From NCBI GenBank assembly GCA_963733915.1, contig CAVTEP010000006.1, positions 124,001 to 188,000 of the forward strand: a stretch of 64,000 nucleotides of DNA, in the 5' to 3' direction. The notes under the pieces are model-generated. The model made no database searches. It was not told the origin of the DNA and saw only the letters and a program-made list of their open reading frames with translations. This DNA is from Sulfomarinibacter sp963733915 (GTDB lineage: Bacteria > Acidobacteriota > Thermoanaerobaculia > Thermoanaerobaculales > Sulfomarinibacteraceae). Both the position numbers and the translations under genes were made by a program. Each line of letters opens with the position of its first letter. Within the stretch, counting starts at the first letter, position 1. Shown in pieces: positions 8,846 through 16,620 of this stretch.

Positions 8846-9356
8846 CGATCAAGATCAGTTCAAGCTCAACGAGGTCTGCAAGCTCGCCAACGTCCAGCCC
8901 TACATGCTGCGTTTCTGGGGCACGGAGTTTCCGCAGCTCGAGGCTTCCAAGAGCGGGACCGGCCAGCGGCTCTACTCGCGCGACCAGGTAGAGCTGATCC
9001 TCGAGATCCGCCGCCTCCTCTTCGACGAGGGCCTCACCATCGCCGGCGCCCGCAAGAAGATCGCCGCCATGGAGGAATTCGGCGGGAAATCGGCGCCCAA
9101 AGCCGTCAAGGCGGCGGAACCGGAACTCGAGCGGGAACTGGACCCGGAACCGGAGCCCGATGTTGAGCCGGAGCGGGGGGCTTCGGTCGCGGCGACCAAG
9201 ACCAGCAGCGCCCGCCGCAAGAAGCCCAAGAAGGCGCCTGCCGCGGCCAAGGTTGACAAAGAGACCCCGAAGAACGTACAACCACTCCTCGCGACGCTCA
9301 AGGACGTCCGCGACGAGATCGACAAGATCGTCGCGGAGCTCAAGAGCGGACGATAG
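8820..9356 (+). CDS. MerR-family transcriptional regulator
   Basis: A 178-aa DNA-binding protein. Residues about 12-85 form a MerR winged helix-turn-helix (FKLNEVCKLANVQPYMLRFW, then GQRLYSRDQVELI and RLLFDEGLTIAGARKKI). The middle is a low-complexity Glu/Pro then Lys/Ala linker. The C-terminus (LLATLKDVRDEIDKIVAELK) is a probable dimerising helix. No cysteine-based metal site is seen. GGAGGACGAGG lies directly before the ATG, inside the end of the MglA-like gene, so translation is coupled. A tRNA gene follows about 120 bp downstream. Confidence 0.85.
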   Translation: MAERVVLPDDQDQFKLNEVCKLANVQPYMLRFWGTEFPQLEASKSGTGQRLYSRDQVELILEIRRLLFDEGLTIAGARKKIAAMEEFGGKSAPKAVKAAEPELERELDPEPEPDVEPERGASVAATKTSSARRKKPKKAPAAAKVDKETPKNVQPLLATLKDVRDEIDKIVAELKSGR

Positions 9357-9360
9357 TAGA

Positions 9361-9464
9361 GTTCTCAGTTTTGAATTCTCAATTCTCAATTCCCCCCGCG
9401 CCCGCCGAGGCATCTGGGGGAGGGTGGAAGGGAATTCAAAATTGAGAATTGAGAACTGAGAATT
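9361..9464. repeat. Inverted heptamer-array element 2 (CAATTCT units) with G-rich core
   Basis: The left arm at 9361-9392 uses the same CAATTCT/CAGTTTT units as element 1. The C-rich block CCCCCGCGCCCGCC follows, then a G-rich block GGGGGAGGGTGGAAGGG (about 9416-9432), and the inverted arm at 9431-9464 in AATTGAG/AACTGAG units. The reverse complement of the left arm matches the right arm over most of its length. It sits between the MerR gene and tRNA-Pro. The G-rich strand could form a G-quadruplex. Confidence 0.82.
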
Positions 9465-9473
9465 ATCAATAGT

Positions 9474-9550
9474 CGGGACGTAGCGCAGCCTGGTAGCGCA
9501 CCTGAATGGGGTTCAGGGGGTCCGGAGTTCAAATCTCCGCGTCCCGACCA
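9474..9550 (+). tRNA. tRNA-Pro (anticodon GGG)
   Basis: A 77-nt cloverleaf with acceptor stem CGGGACG/CGTCCCG, D-arm GCGC...GCGC, anticodon stem CCTGA/TCAGG closing the loop ATGGGGT (T33, anticodon GGG), T-arm CGGAG/CTCCG with TTCAAAT loop, and an encoded CCA end at 9548-9550. I paired all stems by eye. Confidence 0.95.
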
Positions 9551-9551
9551 T

Positions 9552-9580
9552 CTTTTTTCGCCGCCGTCTGGCGGCGATTT
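9552..9580 (+). terminator. Possible terminator after tRNA-Pro
   Basis: The stem TCGCCGCC/GGCGGCGA with loop GTCT (9558-9577) lies directly after a run of six T on its 5' side, with three T on its 3' side. The longer T-run is on the wrong side for forward termination, so it may instead act on the reverse strand or in both directions. Confidence 0.4.
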
Positions 9581-9599
9581 CCGTCTTGTTGCCTGATCC

Positions 9600-9731
9600 C
9601 GACCCCGCCACCACCGCCCTCGCTGCGCTCGGGCTTCCGAGCACTCGGCTTCGACGTCACGGAAGCGAGCGTCCGCGCCACCGCCGCCTCGCGCTCGCGC
9701 CGGCTTCGCCGGCGGTGGTGGTGGGGTGGGG
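9600..9731. repeat. GC-rich inverted repeat in gene-poor stretch 9551-10318
   Basis: CCCCGCCACCACCGCC at about 9602-9617 is mirrored by GGCGGTGGTGGTGGGG at 9711-9726. The spacer holds smaller palindromes such as CGCCGGCTTCGCCGGCG. A separate perfect 25-nt palindrome with a TTCG-type centre lies at 9768-9792. The rest of 9551-10318 has no convincing gene; the small open frames there lack ribosome sites and coding composition. Confidence 0.6.
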
Positions 9732-9884
9732 GAGAGATGAACTCCGGACTTTGTTGAGAGGGGGGTTGCCGTCATCGCTTCGCGATGACGGCGTCTCGGA
9801 CCCGCCAGCGGGAGGTCGTGGGCCGACCCCCACCCGGCCTGCCTTTTCGGCCAACGGCCTCATTCCGCGGCCGGGCCCGAGTCC

Positions 9885-9899
9885 AGGGGGTCCGGAGTG
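9885..9899 (+). repeat. 15-bp copy of tRNA-Pro variable/T-arm segment
   Basis: CAGGGGGTCCGGAGT at 9885-9899 is identical to 9514-9528 inside tRNA-Pro, 371 bp apart and in the same orientation. Such a direct repeat could be an attachment-site remnant or a tRNA fragment copied by an integrating element. No integrase gene lies nearby. Confidence 0.5.
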
Positions 9900-10318
9900 T
9901 CCGGAAGCATCAATACCTCGGTGCGTGACATCTTTAAACCTTTACTCATCATTCCCACCTCCGAGTTGAACCTCATTTATCCTGCTGAAGTCGTTCGGCG
10001 CCTCTTGACGCCGTGTGTGGCAGGATCCACATTGTTCTGAGTTTCGCAATCAATTTTGAGCGTGCTCTGTGAGAGTACATCTCATTGTCGTGCGGCTGAT
10101 CGATATGTTCGACCGACAGGTGGACGTCAGGGGGGATCATGAGGACGGCCGTTTTTGGGCCAGTGGTGGTGCTTCCGACCTGGGGAAGAGGGAGGCCACC
10201 TCCAGCGGATTCGAATACTCCACGCCAGGCTTCGTGTACGTCTGCGATCAATAGGCATTGAAGTGGACTATTTCGAACTGTCTGACCTCACATGTTCCTG
10301 ACTACGAAGGAGGACCCC

Positions 10319-11158
10319 ATGCGTGCTCGGTTCATGACGACGATGCTCTCGATTCTGCTGGTGGTTGGAGCGACAGGAGTGGCCGCCCAGACGCTGGCCA
10401 CGTTCGCCGTACCAGGGGCGGTCGATACGTACGCGTCAGGTGTCAACGCTTCGGGCGATATCGTTGGTTCTTATGTAATGAACGGAACGCACGCCTACCT
10501 TCAGCAGCATGGTTTGTTCGTCACGATTGACCCCCCTGGTGCCACCTGGGCCATCGCATCCGGTATCAACGCGCCCGGCGCCGTCGTGGGAACTGCAACC
10601 GTTGGCGGAACCACGATGGGTTTCTTGCGTTCTCGAGGCGCATATAACCTCGTGACTTATCCCGGGGCAAGTGCAACATACTTCACAGACATCAACGAGC
10701 GCGGGCAGGTGACCGGCTTTGCGCAGACCGCGAGCGGTTGGACGCCGTTTGTCTGGTATCGCGGGAACTTCACGGATCTCGAGTGCCCCTTTGGTTACGG
10801 TTGCCACCCGACGGGCATCAACCCTCGCGGTGATGTTGTGGGGTACTACTTCTTTTCCGGTGACGACTACCAAGGTTTCCTTCGCAACAAATTCGATGAG
10901 TGGGAGGTTTTGGAGGTTCCGGCATGGCGGGTCGAGGCTCTTGGCATCGGTCCCCAGGGTGTGATCGTGGGTTTCATGGGAGGTTCAAAAGACTGGGGAA
11001 GCGGATTCCTCATGGTGGACGGGGTCATTACGACGATCGAGTGCCCGGACAACAAGCTCACCTACGCCGAAGGGGTTTCCGCAAACGGGACGATCGTCGG
11101 ATCGTGTCAGTCGTCGGTGGACAACTCGTGGAAGGGATTCATTCTCACGCCGCAGTAA
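10319..11158 (+). CDS. Exported HAF-like repeat protein
   Basis: A 279-aa secreted protein with a cleavable signal peptide ending VGATGVAAQ. The mature part has about six repeats of the type G(V/I)N-x-x-G-x-(I/V)-V-G, for example GVNASGDIVGSY, GINAPGAVVGTA, DINERGQVTGFA, GINPRGDVVGYY and GVSANGTIVGSC. This matches the extracellular repeat family called HAF, predicted to form a beta-propeller. A Cys pair (LECPFGYGC) may form a disulfide. The ATG at 10319 has AAGGAGG upstream. No ligand or enzymatic role can be assigned. It stands alone next to gene-poor repeat DNA. Confidence 0.8.
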   Translation: MRARFMTTMLSILLVVGATGVAAQTLATFAVPGAVDTYASGVNASGDIVGSYVMNGTHAYLQQHGLFVTIDPPGATWAIASGINAPGAVVGTATVGGTTMGFLRSRGAYNLVTYPGASATYFTDINERGQVTGFAQTASGWTPFVWYRGNFTDLECPFGYGCHPTGINPRGDVVGYYFFSGDDYQGFLRNKFDEWEVLEVPAWRVEALGIGPQGVIVGFMGGSKDWGSGFLMVDGVITTIECPDNKLTYAEGVSANGTIVGSCQSSVDNSWKGFILTPQ

Positions 11159-11296
11159 TCGAAAGAAAAAGTGCCTGGAACGCAGTTCCGTAATTGAAAA
11201 TCGGTGCCATCGACCCGTCGAGCGTGCAGCAACCGAGGGCCCGCCGCAAGACGGGCTTCGCCGAGGAGTTACCGTTAACATCTGCCACATTTACTT

Positions 11297-11390
11297 TGGT
11301 GGCACCCATGTGTGGAAGTGTGCACGTGGTGCCCATCGCACCCATCTGGCACCCATCCGTGGCACCGATCCTCTATGGCACCCGTGCGAT
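11297..11390 (+). repeat. TGGCACCCAT-type tandem repeat
   Basis: Between two convergent gene ends (gap 11159-11408), copies of TGGCACCCAT and its variants (GTGCCCAT, GCACCCAT, TGGCACCGAT, TGGCACCCG) recur six to seven times. The segment TGTGGAAGTGTGCACGTGG (11311-11329) recurs at about 14689-14706 with one change, next to the group II intron. The rest of the gap, 11159-11296, shows no gene. Confidence 0.65.
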
Positions 11391-11408
11391 ATGTGGCGCG
11401 CGTGCTCC

Positions 11409-12599
11409 TCAATCCCCAATCTTCAAATCGCCTTTGATGCAGACGGTCGTGCCTCCGACGTCGATGCTGGCCCCGTGAACGTGGAAGGTCAGACCGTCGG
11501 CGGACTCGTTGCTGCCGCCTGCCCAGTTGTTGTTCCCGGTGGCGATGCTCACCATGCCGCCCATCTCCCACGACGCGTAATCAGAATCGACGATCGGCTG
11601 GCTGTCTGAATTAACCCCCACATCTACCACCGAAAGCATCATCGACTCATCGGGCAATGTGTCAACGAAAGCCTTCATAGCGTCGCCACCGTCGCCGTCG
11701 GCAGACATGCTGGTCATCCTGCCGTTGGTGAAGGTCACTCTCAGGTCTTTGACAGGCATCCCGCGAAAACTCATGCTCGGAATGATCAGCGTTCCATCGC
11801 CGCTTCCCGCCTTGACGGCGGCGAAAGCCTCGCCGGCCGGGAGCCAGGTCAACATCGGCCCCGAGGACACTTGATTATCATCTACACGACCGCAGTTGAT
11901 GCGTGAGGGCACTTCGTCAATGACGAACTTCAGTTCGGTTCCGGCATCACTCGTGACGTGGACTTTGGCGCCGGGCTTCATGATCCCGGCCACCGCCGTC
12001 GCCCGATACCTCAGGGCTTTGTAGTCCGTGTCCACTGCGTTCCAGAACATCTTTTGCATGGTCGCGAAATCGACATTCACGGATTTCGCGTACGCCACTG
12101 TCGGGATACCACCCGTCTGTCCGAGCGCGACAGAGCGGAACCGCGCGAGCTGCTGCGCCCGTTGCAGCGGCTGGTTGGCGTCGCGAAACGCCTCGAAGAC
12201 CTCCTCTGGGACATCCGCGAACAATGTCGGATCCTCGATTGAGGCCACGTTGATGAAGCAGTCCACCAAACGTGCCTGGGCAAGGTTGTACCACTGCGGG
12301 TACTTGATGTACTCGATCGGTATCTCCGTCATCGCCCGCCGGTTGGCACTCGGGATCACCACCTCCAAGGTCGGCTGGCCGCCCGCCTTCCACGTCGCGA
12401 CCAAAAGCGCCTCGAGGAGTGTCATCTGATCCGGATTACCCTGGATCACCACCACCTCGCCGGGCTGGACGGCAGCGGAAACATTGACGATCTTGGACGC
12501 GATAGAGTCGTAATCGGGTTCGCCCGACCACGCAACTCCACCCGCGATCACGGCACAAAAAGCACACACGCCGACTCGCACTGCTAGCGATCTTCGCAT
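11409..12599 (-). CDS. Exported M29-like (thermophilic-type) aminopeptidase
   Basis: A 396-aa protein with an N-terminal signal peptide (about residues 1-25, ending GGVAWSGE). The body resembles the M29 aminopeptidase family, whose members use two metals: VQPGEVVVIQGNPDQ, the LPAGEAFAAV segment holding a family metal-ligand Glu, and GNNNWAGGSNESADGLTFHVHGASI near the C-terminus, which corresponds to the family's histidine-rich metal segment. M29 enzymes are usually cytosolic and about 410 aa, so an exported form is less usual. It may degrade peptides in the periplasm. The downstream gap contains repeat DNA, so it is probably monocistronic. Confidence 0.7.
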   Translation of the reverse strand: MRRSLAVRVGVCAFCAVIAGGVAWSGEPDYDSIASKIVNVSAAVQPGEVVVIQGNPDQMTLLEALLVATWKAGGQPTLEVVIPSANRRAMTEIPIEYIKYPQWYNLAQARLVDCFINVASIEDPTLFADVPEEVFEAFRDANQPLQRAQQLARFRSVALGQTGGIPTVAYAKSVNVDFATMQKMFWNAVDTDYKALRYRATAVAGIMKPGAKVHVTSDAGTELKFVIDEVPSRINCGRVDDNQVSSGPMLTWLPAGEAFAAVKAGSGDGTLIIPSMSFRGMPVKDLRVTFTNGRMTSMSADGDGGDAMKAFVDTLPDESMMLSVVDVGVNSDSQPIVDSDYASWEMGGMVSIATGNNNWAGGSNESADGLTFHVHGASIDVGGTTVCIKGDLKIGD

Positions 12600-12664
12600 C
12601 TCGTACCTCCACTGGGGTTTATGAGATCAAATATTGGTCCGGGGCGGGGGAATGTCAAATCGAA

Positions 12665-12770
12665 TCGGTGCCAGGCTTTAGAACCGTAGAATGTTGATTG
12701 ATGCGCGGTTCGCTGGCTGACTTTCTAAGTTTCTAAAGCCTGGCACCGAAAGGCACCGAAAGAAAGGCAC
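12665..12770. repeat. Perfect 19-bp inverted repeat plus GGCACCGAAAG tandem copies
   Basis: TCGGTGCCAGGCTTTAGAA (12665-12683) and its exact complement TTCTAAAGCCTGGCACCGA (12731-12749) flank about 47 bp. Directly after come further GGCACCGAAAG units ending near 12776. It lies between the M29-like gene and the toxin-antitoxin promoter. It resembles a REP/BIME-like extragenic palindrome. Confidence 0.75.
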
Positions 12771-12804
12771 CGAAAGAATACCTCCACCTTGGTGCACGTG
12801 GAGG

Positions 12805-12840
12805 TTGCCTTCATATCATAAACCGCTTATGATATGTGCA
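12805..12840 (+). promoter_or_regulatory. Promoter and operator of the AbiEii-type TA pair
   Basis: A -35 box TTGCCT (12805-12810), a 17-bp spacer and a -10 box TATGAT (12828-12833) predict a start at about 12840, which is an ATG. A perfect palindrome CATATCATAA-accgc-TTATGATATG (12812-12836) covers the spacer and the -10 box. This is the layout expected for autorepression by an antitoxin or TA complex. A second inverted repeat CCTCCAC/GTGGAGG lies just upstream at 12781-12804. Confidence 0.65.
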
Positions 12841-13106
12841 TGGAGAATGCAGTACGGAAGTATCTGGCCGAGATCGGGCGGCGAGGGGGGCGCCGGAGCC
12901 GGCGTGTTCTGACGGCCGACGCCGCGAAGGAGATGGTGCGGGTGCGCGAGGCGCGGCGACTGTACCGGCGATTCCATGCGGAGTGCTTCTGGTCCTTTGA
13001 TCCCGACTATGTGGTTGGAAAGGGCGACATCGCCTGGGTCGCCGAGCACCTCCGCAGGCACGGCGGCCGAAGGGCCTGGGAAGCGGCGGTGAAGCTGTGC
13101 CACTAA
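12840..13106 (+). CDS. Putative antitoxin of AbiEii-type pair
   Basis: An 88-aa basic protein (90 aa if ATG at 12834 is used). The start GRRGGRRSRRVLTADAAKEMV looks like a DNA-binding or nucleic-acid-binding segment, and the rest is helical. I do not recognise a named family. It overlaps the toxin gene by 10 bp and lies under an operator-like palindrome, which supports the antitoxin role. ATG at 12840 is preferred because the predicted transcript begins there and ATG 12834 lies upstream of it, inside the operator. Confidence 0.6.
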   Translation: MENAVRKYLAEIGRRGGRRSRRVLTADAAKEMVRVREARRLYRRFHAECFWSFDPDYVVGKGDIAWVAEHLRRHGGRRAWEAAVKLCH

Positions 13107-13876
13107 CCGACTATCAGGCGGCGGTCGCGCGGTTGCTTTCGTCGAACCGCTCCTTCGACTCCTATCTCGCGGGCGGGGCCGCGATTCTGATCGAGCCGAA
13201 CACGACCCGATTCAGCCGGGACCTCGACTACTTCCACGACACGGAGGTGCGGGTTGCCGAGGCCTTTTCAGCGGACGAGAAGCTCCTCGAGGAGAACGAT
13301 TTCATAGTTGCCGTGGAGCTGAATCAGGCAGGTTACATCAGGGCGATCGTTCGCAAGGGGGAGGACGCGACCAAGGTCGAGTGGGCGCACGACTCGTCGT
13401 GGAGGTTCATGCCACCGGTCCATGATCCGCGGGTCGGCTACCGACTCCATCAAGTTGACCTGGCGGTGAACAAGGTTCTCGCACTCGCCGGGCGCGACGA
13501 GGCCCGCGACGTGCTCGACGTGTTGCATTTTCATCGCCATCTGCTGGGGCTCGGCTGCTTGTGCTGGGCGGCTTGCGGCAAGGACCCCGGGTTCAACCCG
13601 CTTTCATTGCTCGAGCTTTTGCGAAGGAGGGGAAGAGTCCGCCCGGAGGATCTCGCTCGCCTCGACCTCGTCGAGCCTGTCGACCTCGAAATCCTCAAAG
13701 CGGAATGGCTGGCGGCGCTGGACTCCGTTCGACCCTTCGTCGAGTCGAGATCGGCTGAAGAGATTGGTTGCCTTTTCTACAGCGCCGACCGGAAGGCCTT
13801 CGCCGATCCGCGAGAAGCTGCTGACGCCGTACCGCATTTCGGACGTCCGGGGGGAGTACTGCCACGCGTCGAATGA
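13097..13876 (+). CDS. AbiEii/AbiGii-type nucleotidyltransferase toxin
   Basis: A 259-aa protein of the nucleotidyltransferase toxin group. Diagnostic segments are YLAGGAAILIEPNTTRFSRDLDYF (about 24-47), where the G-G plus later R-x-x-x-D-x-D pattern forms the metal/NTP site (Asp42, Asp44), and HQVDLAVNKVLALAGRDEARDVLD, the conserved lysine/acidic helix. Family members such as AbiEii and MenT transfer nucleotides to tRNA or another target and arrest growth or abort phage infection. It starts at GTG 13097 within the end of the antitoxin gene. The C-terminal region contains extra cysteines (CLCWAAC) not essential to the fold. Confidence 0.8.
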   Translation: MPLTDYQAAVARLLSSNRSFDSYLAGGAAILIEPNTTRFSRDLDYFHDTEVRVAEAFSADEKLLEENDFIVAVELNQAGYIRAIVRKGEDATKVEWAHDSSWRFMPPVHDPRVGYRLHQVDLAVNKVLALAGRDEARDVLDVLHFHRHLLGLGCLCWAACGKDPGFNPLSLLELLRRRGRVRPEDLARLDLVEPVDLEILKAEWLAALDSVRPFVESRSAEEIGCLFYSADRKAFADPREAADAVPHFGRPGGVLPRVE

Positions 13877-14070
13877 CCGGCGGCACGACGGCTGCCCTGT
13901 CCCGGTCTAGGGTATTCCTACTCAATTTGAAGGGTGATGAGGGGTGTCGCGTTGACCTTTATCGGCACCGTTACGCGCGGCCAGAGCGTCACCGCAGAAA
14001 AAGATTGGAGAAGCGACGCCTGATCTCCTCGTGAGCCGGACGCCCTCGGCGGGGCCACCCGAATGATCCG

Positions 14071-14556
14071 TCACGGGGAGGTCGAACGCTTCCGCCGCCC
14101 ACGCCACGACCGGTAGGCCACGACATCGTCGATGACGGCGCCGGCGAGGTAGAGGCCGAGCGCGAGAAACGCCGCCCAGGCCCCGATCGCCCGCCGGTCG
14201 ACCAGAAAGGTCGACACGAAGTCGACGACGCCCACGGAGAGCGCGAGGAGCGGAACCTCGAGGACGCGCAGCATCAGCGAGCCGCGGCCGCGCGGCCTCC
14301 TCGCGAAGGCCGCCACCGCCGCCGCCGGCCAGAGAAAGGCCGCGAGCGTCATCCACGAAAGAACCTCTCTCGGCTCGAAACCGTCGAGCGCGAAGGTCTT
14401 CCGGGTGACCTTGGAGGCGCCCTCGGGCAGCCGCGTCGAATCTTCGACGTCGATGCGCGCGCCCGAGGCATCGACGTAGTAGGAGCACGAGCCCATCGGC
14501 AGGGCCAGGCTGATCAGCAGGAGCGCCGCACCGCAGAGCCGCAGTCGATTTCCCAG
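14071..14556 (-). CDS. Hypothetical small membrane protein / possible lipoprotein
   Basis: The open frame has three hydrophobic segments, around VLSWMTLAAFLWPAAAVAAF, VLEVPLLALSVGVVDFVST and AFLALGLYLAGAVIDDVV, and a short loop after the N-terminal hydrophobic stretch. The first ATG is at 14496, but the frame stays open upstream to a TGA and would add CGAALLLISLALPMGSC, a plausible signal or lipobox region. Only CTG codons (14544, 14556) are available there, so the start is uncertain. An Arg-rich overlapping frame (13922-14713) looks like a shadow. No family is recognised. Confidence 0.5.
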   Translation of the reverse strand: MGNRLRLCGAALLLISLALPMGSCSYYVDASGARIDVEDSTRLPEGASKVTRKTFALDGFEPREVLSWMTLAAFLWPAAAVAAFARRPRGRGSLMLRVLEVPLLALSVGVVDFVSTFLVDRRAIGAWAAFLALGLYLAGAVIDDVVAYRSWRGRRKRSTSP

Positions 14557-14659
14557 GGTCTCCTCCGGCCGTTCTTCGGATCACATTGTCACACGATCCG
14601 AAGCGAGGCGGCCACAAAGCTCGGAGATTGGCCCGCATCGACGCTCCAGGCCCGCCAAC

Positions 14660-14713
14660 TTTGGCACCCATGTGGCAAATCAGGAAATGTGGAAGTGTGC
14701 ATGTGGCACCCAT
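14660..14713 (+). repeat. TGGCACCCAT repeat copy beside group II intron
   Basis: TTTGGCACCCATGTGG, an insert, then TGTGGAAGTGTGCATGTGG and GGCACCCAT repeat the unit seen at 11297-11390. The intron's probable 5' end begins about 14 bp after it, so this repeat is a candidate insertion landmark. Confidence 0.55.
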
Positions 14714-15104
14714 CCGGTTGTAAGGTTGTGATCAGTGGGAGCGTCGGTGAAACCGATGGGAGGTAGTGAGTGAGAGTCTCATACGGGGAAGGCCTAGCCA
14801 GCCACTCCGGCCCCGAGTCATGCGTGTACATCCGTAAGGGTGTGGGCGAAGCGTTGACAGGGGGAGCAGCGAGCCGGGACATTGAGCCTCGAAAATCACA
14901 TAGAGAACGGGACGCCTCCGCCGTCCACTGGAGCGAGGGGCACCATCAGATCAACCGAAATGGCGAGGTTGGTCGGGTCCCGCGTGGTCGAAGACCCCGT
15001 GCGCGCGCTCAAGCCTTTCAAACGGGAACCGAGAGATCCTGGAACCGGCCATGCGGAGATGGCCGCATGGTCCGCGGCGAGAACCCCGAGGGGGTACGGC
15101 GTCG

Positions 15105-16601
15105 ATGAGTGGTTCCAGGAAGTCGGACAGCTGCGTAGTACCTGGGAAGCGCCCGAACAAAGGGAGCGGTGCGCCGCGACCGGCGGAGGGTGTGGAGGAA
15201 AGGCGGCTGACCAAGGGGAATCCGGACCAACAAAACAGACGCCGGACGCAGGGCCGGGGAAGTCTGCACAATGCGCTGGACCGGATACGGCAGGCTGCGC
15301 GCCGGGATAAGCAGCAGCGATTCACAGCGCTCTGGCACCACGTGCACAACGCGGATCGGCTCGAAATGGCATACAAGCGTCTGAACCGAAAGGGCGCTGC
15401 CGGGGTCGACCGAGTGACGTGGCAGTCCTACGGGGAGAAGCTCGAGGAACGACTCGAAAATCTTTCCCGACGGCTGAGACGCGGGGCGTACCGAGCGAGC
15501 CCTGTTAGACGGGTGTACATCCCGAAGAGCGACGGCAGGCAAAGACCACTTGGCGTGCCGGCTCTGGAGGACAAGCTCGTCCAGAGTGCGACGGCCGAGG
15601 TCTTAAACGCCGTCTTCGAGCAGGACTTTCTTGGATTTTCGTACGGATTCCGACCAGGACGCAGCCAGCATAATGCGCTGGATGCTCTGACAGTCGGACT
15701 GAAGAAGCGAAAGGTGAATTGGGTGCTCGATGCGGACATTCGTGGTTTCTTCGATGCCATCGACCACGAGTGGCTGATACGGTTCCTCGAGCACCGGATC
15801 GGGGACCGGCGCGTCATCCGTCACGTCAAGAAATGGCTGAAGGCTGGTGTGCTGGAGGATGGCAAGGTGACGTCGGAGGATCATGGGACGCCGCAGGGTG
15901 GGAACATTTCACCCTTGCTGGCCAACATTTACCTCCACTACGTCTTCGACCTGTGGATCCAGGCATGGCGAAAGCGTGCCGAGGGCGACGTGATGGTGGT
16001 CCGTTACGCGGACGACTTCGTCGTCGGATTCCAGCATCGTCATGAAGCCGAGCGGTTCGTGGCCGAGCTGCGCGAGAGATTCGCAAAGTTTGGGCTCGAG
16101 CTTCACACCGGCAAGACCCGCCTGATCGAATTCGGACGCTTTGCGGCCGAGAATCGTCAACGGCGGGGCGAGGGAAAACCTGACACCTTCGACTTTCTCG
16201 GATTCACCCACGCGTGTGGGAGGACACGGGATGGCGATTTTCAGGTGATCCGATTGACGATGAAGAAGCGGTACCGGGCAAAGCTGAAGGCATTGAAGGC
16301 CGAGCTTCGACACCGGTTGCACTACCCCATTCCAGAAGTCGGAGAATGGCTCGAGAAGGTCGTGTCCGGGTACTACCGATACCATGCGGTGCCGGGAAAC
16401 GCTCGGACACTCTGGGCCTTCCGCTTCCAGGTCGGGCGGCTCTGGTGGCGCACGCTCAAGCGGCGTAGCCAGCGCTCTCGATGGAACTGGATCCGAATGA
16501 CTCGACTCATTGACCGATGGTTACCACGTCCCCGGATCCTGCATCCCTATCCCGAGCAACGTCTGCGCGTCATCACCCGAGGTAGGAGCCCAGTGCGGTA
16601 G
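15105..16601 (+). CDS. ltrA: Group II intron reverse transcriptase/maturase
   Basis: A 498-aa intron-encoded protein that reverse-transcribes and helps splice the intron. Reverse-transcriptase blocks are clear: RPLGVPALEDKLVQSA, FSYGFRPGRSQHNAL, VLDADIRGFFDAIDH (catalytic Asp), GTPQGGNISPLLANIYLHYVFD and VRYADDFVVGF (YADD). The maturase (GIIM) domain follows (GEWLEKVVSGYYRYHAVPGN to WLPRPRILHPYPEQR). No HNH or C-terminal zinc-finger endonuclease is present. ATG at 15105 is chosen because GAGGGGG lies upstream and it gives a family-like N-terminus. The stop codon lies inside RNA domain V, which is common for this intron family. Confidence 0.9.
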   Translation: MSGSRKSDSCVVPGKRPNKGSGAPRPAEGVEERRLTKGNPDQQNRRRTQGRGSLHNALDRIRQAARRDKQQRFTALWHHVHNADRLEMAYKRLNRKGAAGVDRVTWQSYGEKLEERLENLSRRLRRGAYRASPVRRVYIPKSDGRQRPLGVPALEDKLVQSATAEVLNAVFEQDFLGFSYGFRPGRSQHNALDALTVGLKKRKVNWVLDADIRGFFDAIDHEWLIRFLEHRIGDRRVIRHVKKWLKAGVLEDGKVTSEDHGTPQGGNISPLLANIYLHYVFDLWIQAWRKRAEGDVMVVRYADDFVVGFQHRHEAERFVAELRERFAKFGLELHTGKTRLIEFGRFAAENRQRRGEGKPDTFDFLGFTHACGRTRDGDFQVIRLTMKKRYRAKLKALKAELRHRLHYPIPEVGEWLEKVVSGYYRYHAVPGNARTLWAFRFQVGRLWWRTLKRRSQRSRWNWIRMTRLIDRWLPRPRILHPYPEQRLRVITRGRSPVR

Positions 16602-16620
16602 TCCCGCTCGCTGGGATCTG
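16586..16620 (+). ncRNA. Group II intron domain V
   Basis: GAGCCCAG pairs with CTGGGATC, and the inner stem GCGG/CCGC closes the TAGT loop. The AGC catalytic triad is at 16587-16589. It lies just before the 3' end of the intron and overlaps the last codons of the maturase gene. Confidence 0.65.

Noticed and set aside
13922..14713. 263-codon reverse frame
   Set aside because: Arg/Gly-rich without any hydrophobic or domain pattern. The overlapping frame 14071-14556 has three membrane segments and better composition.
15051..15104. Upstream start for the intron reverse transcriptase
   Set aside because: The extra 18 residues are Arg/Pro-rich and lack a ribosome site; ATG 15105 has GAGGGGG upstream.
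16586..16601. Maturase stop codon inside domain V as an anomaly
   Set aside because: Proteins of this intron family commonly end within or read across domain V.
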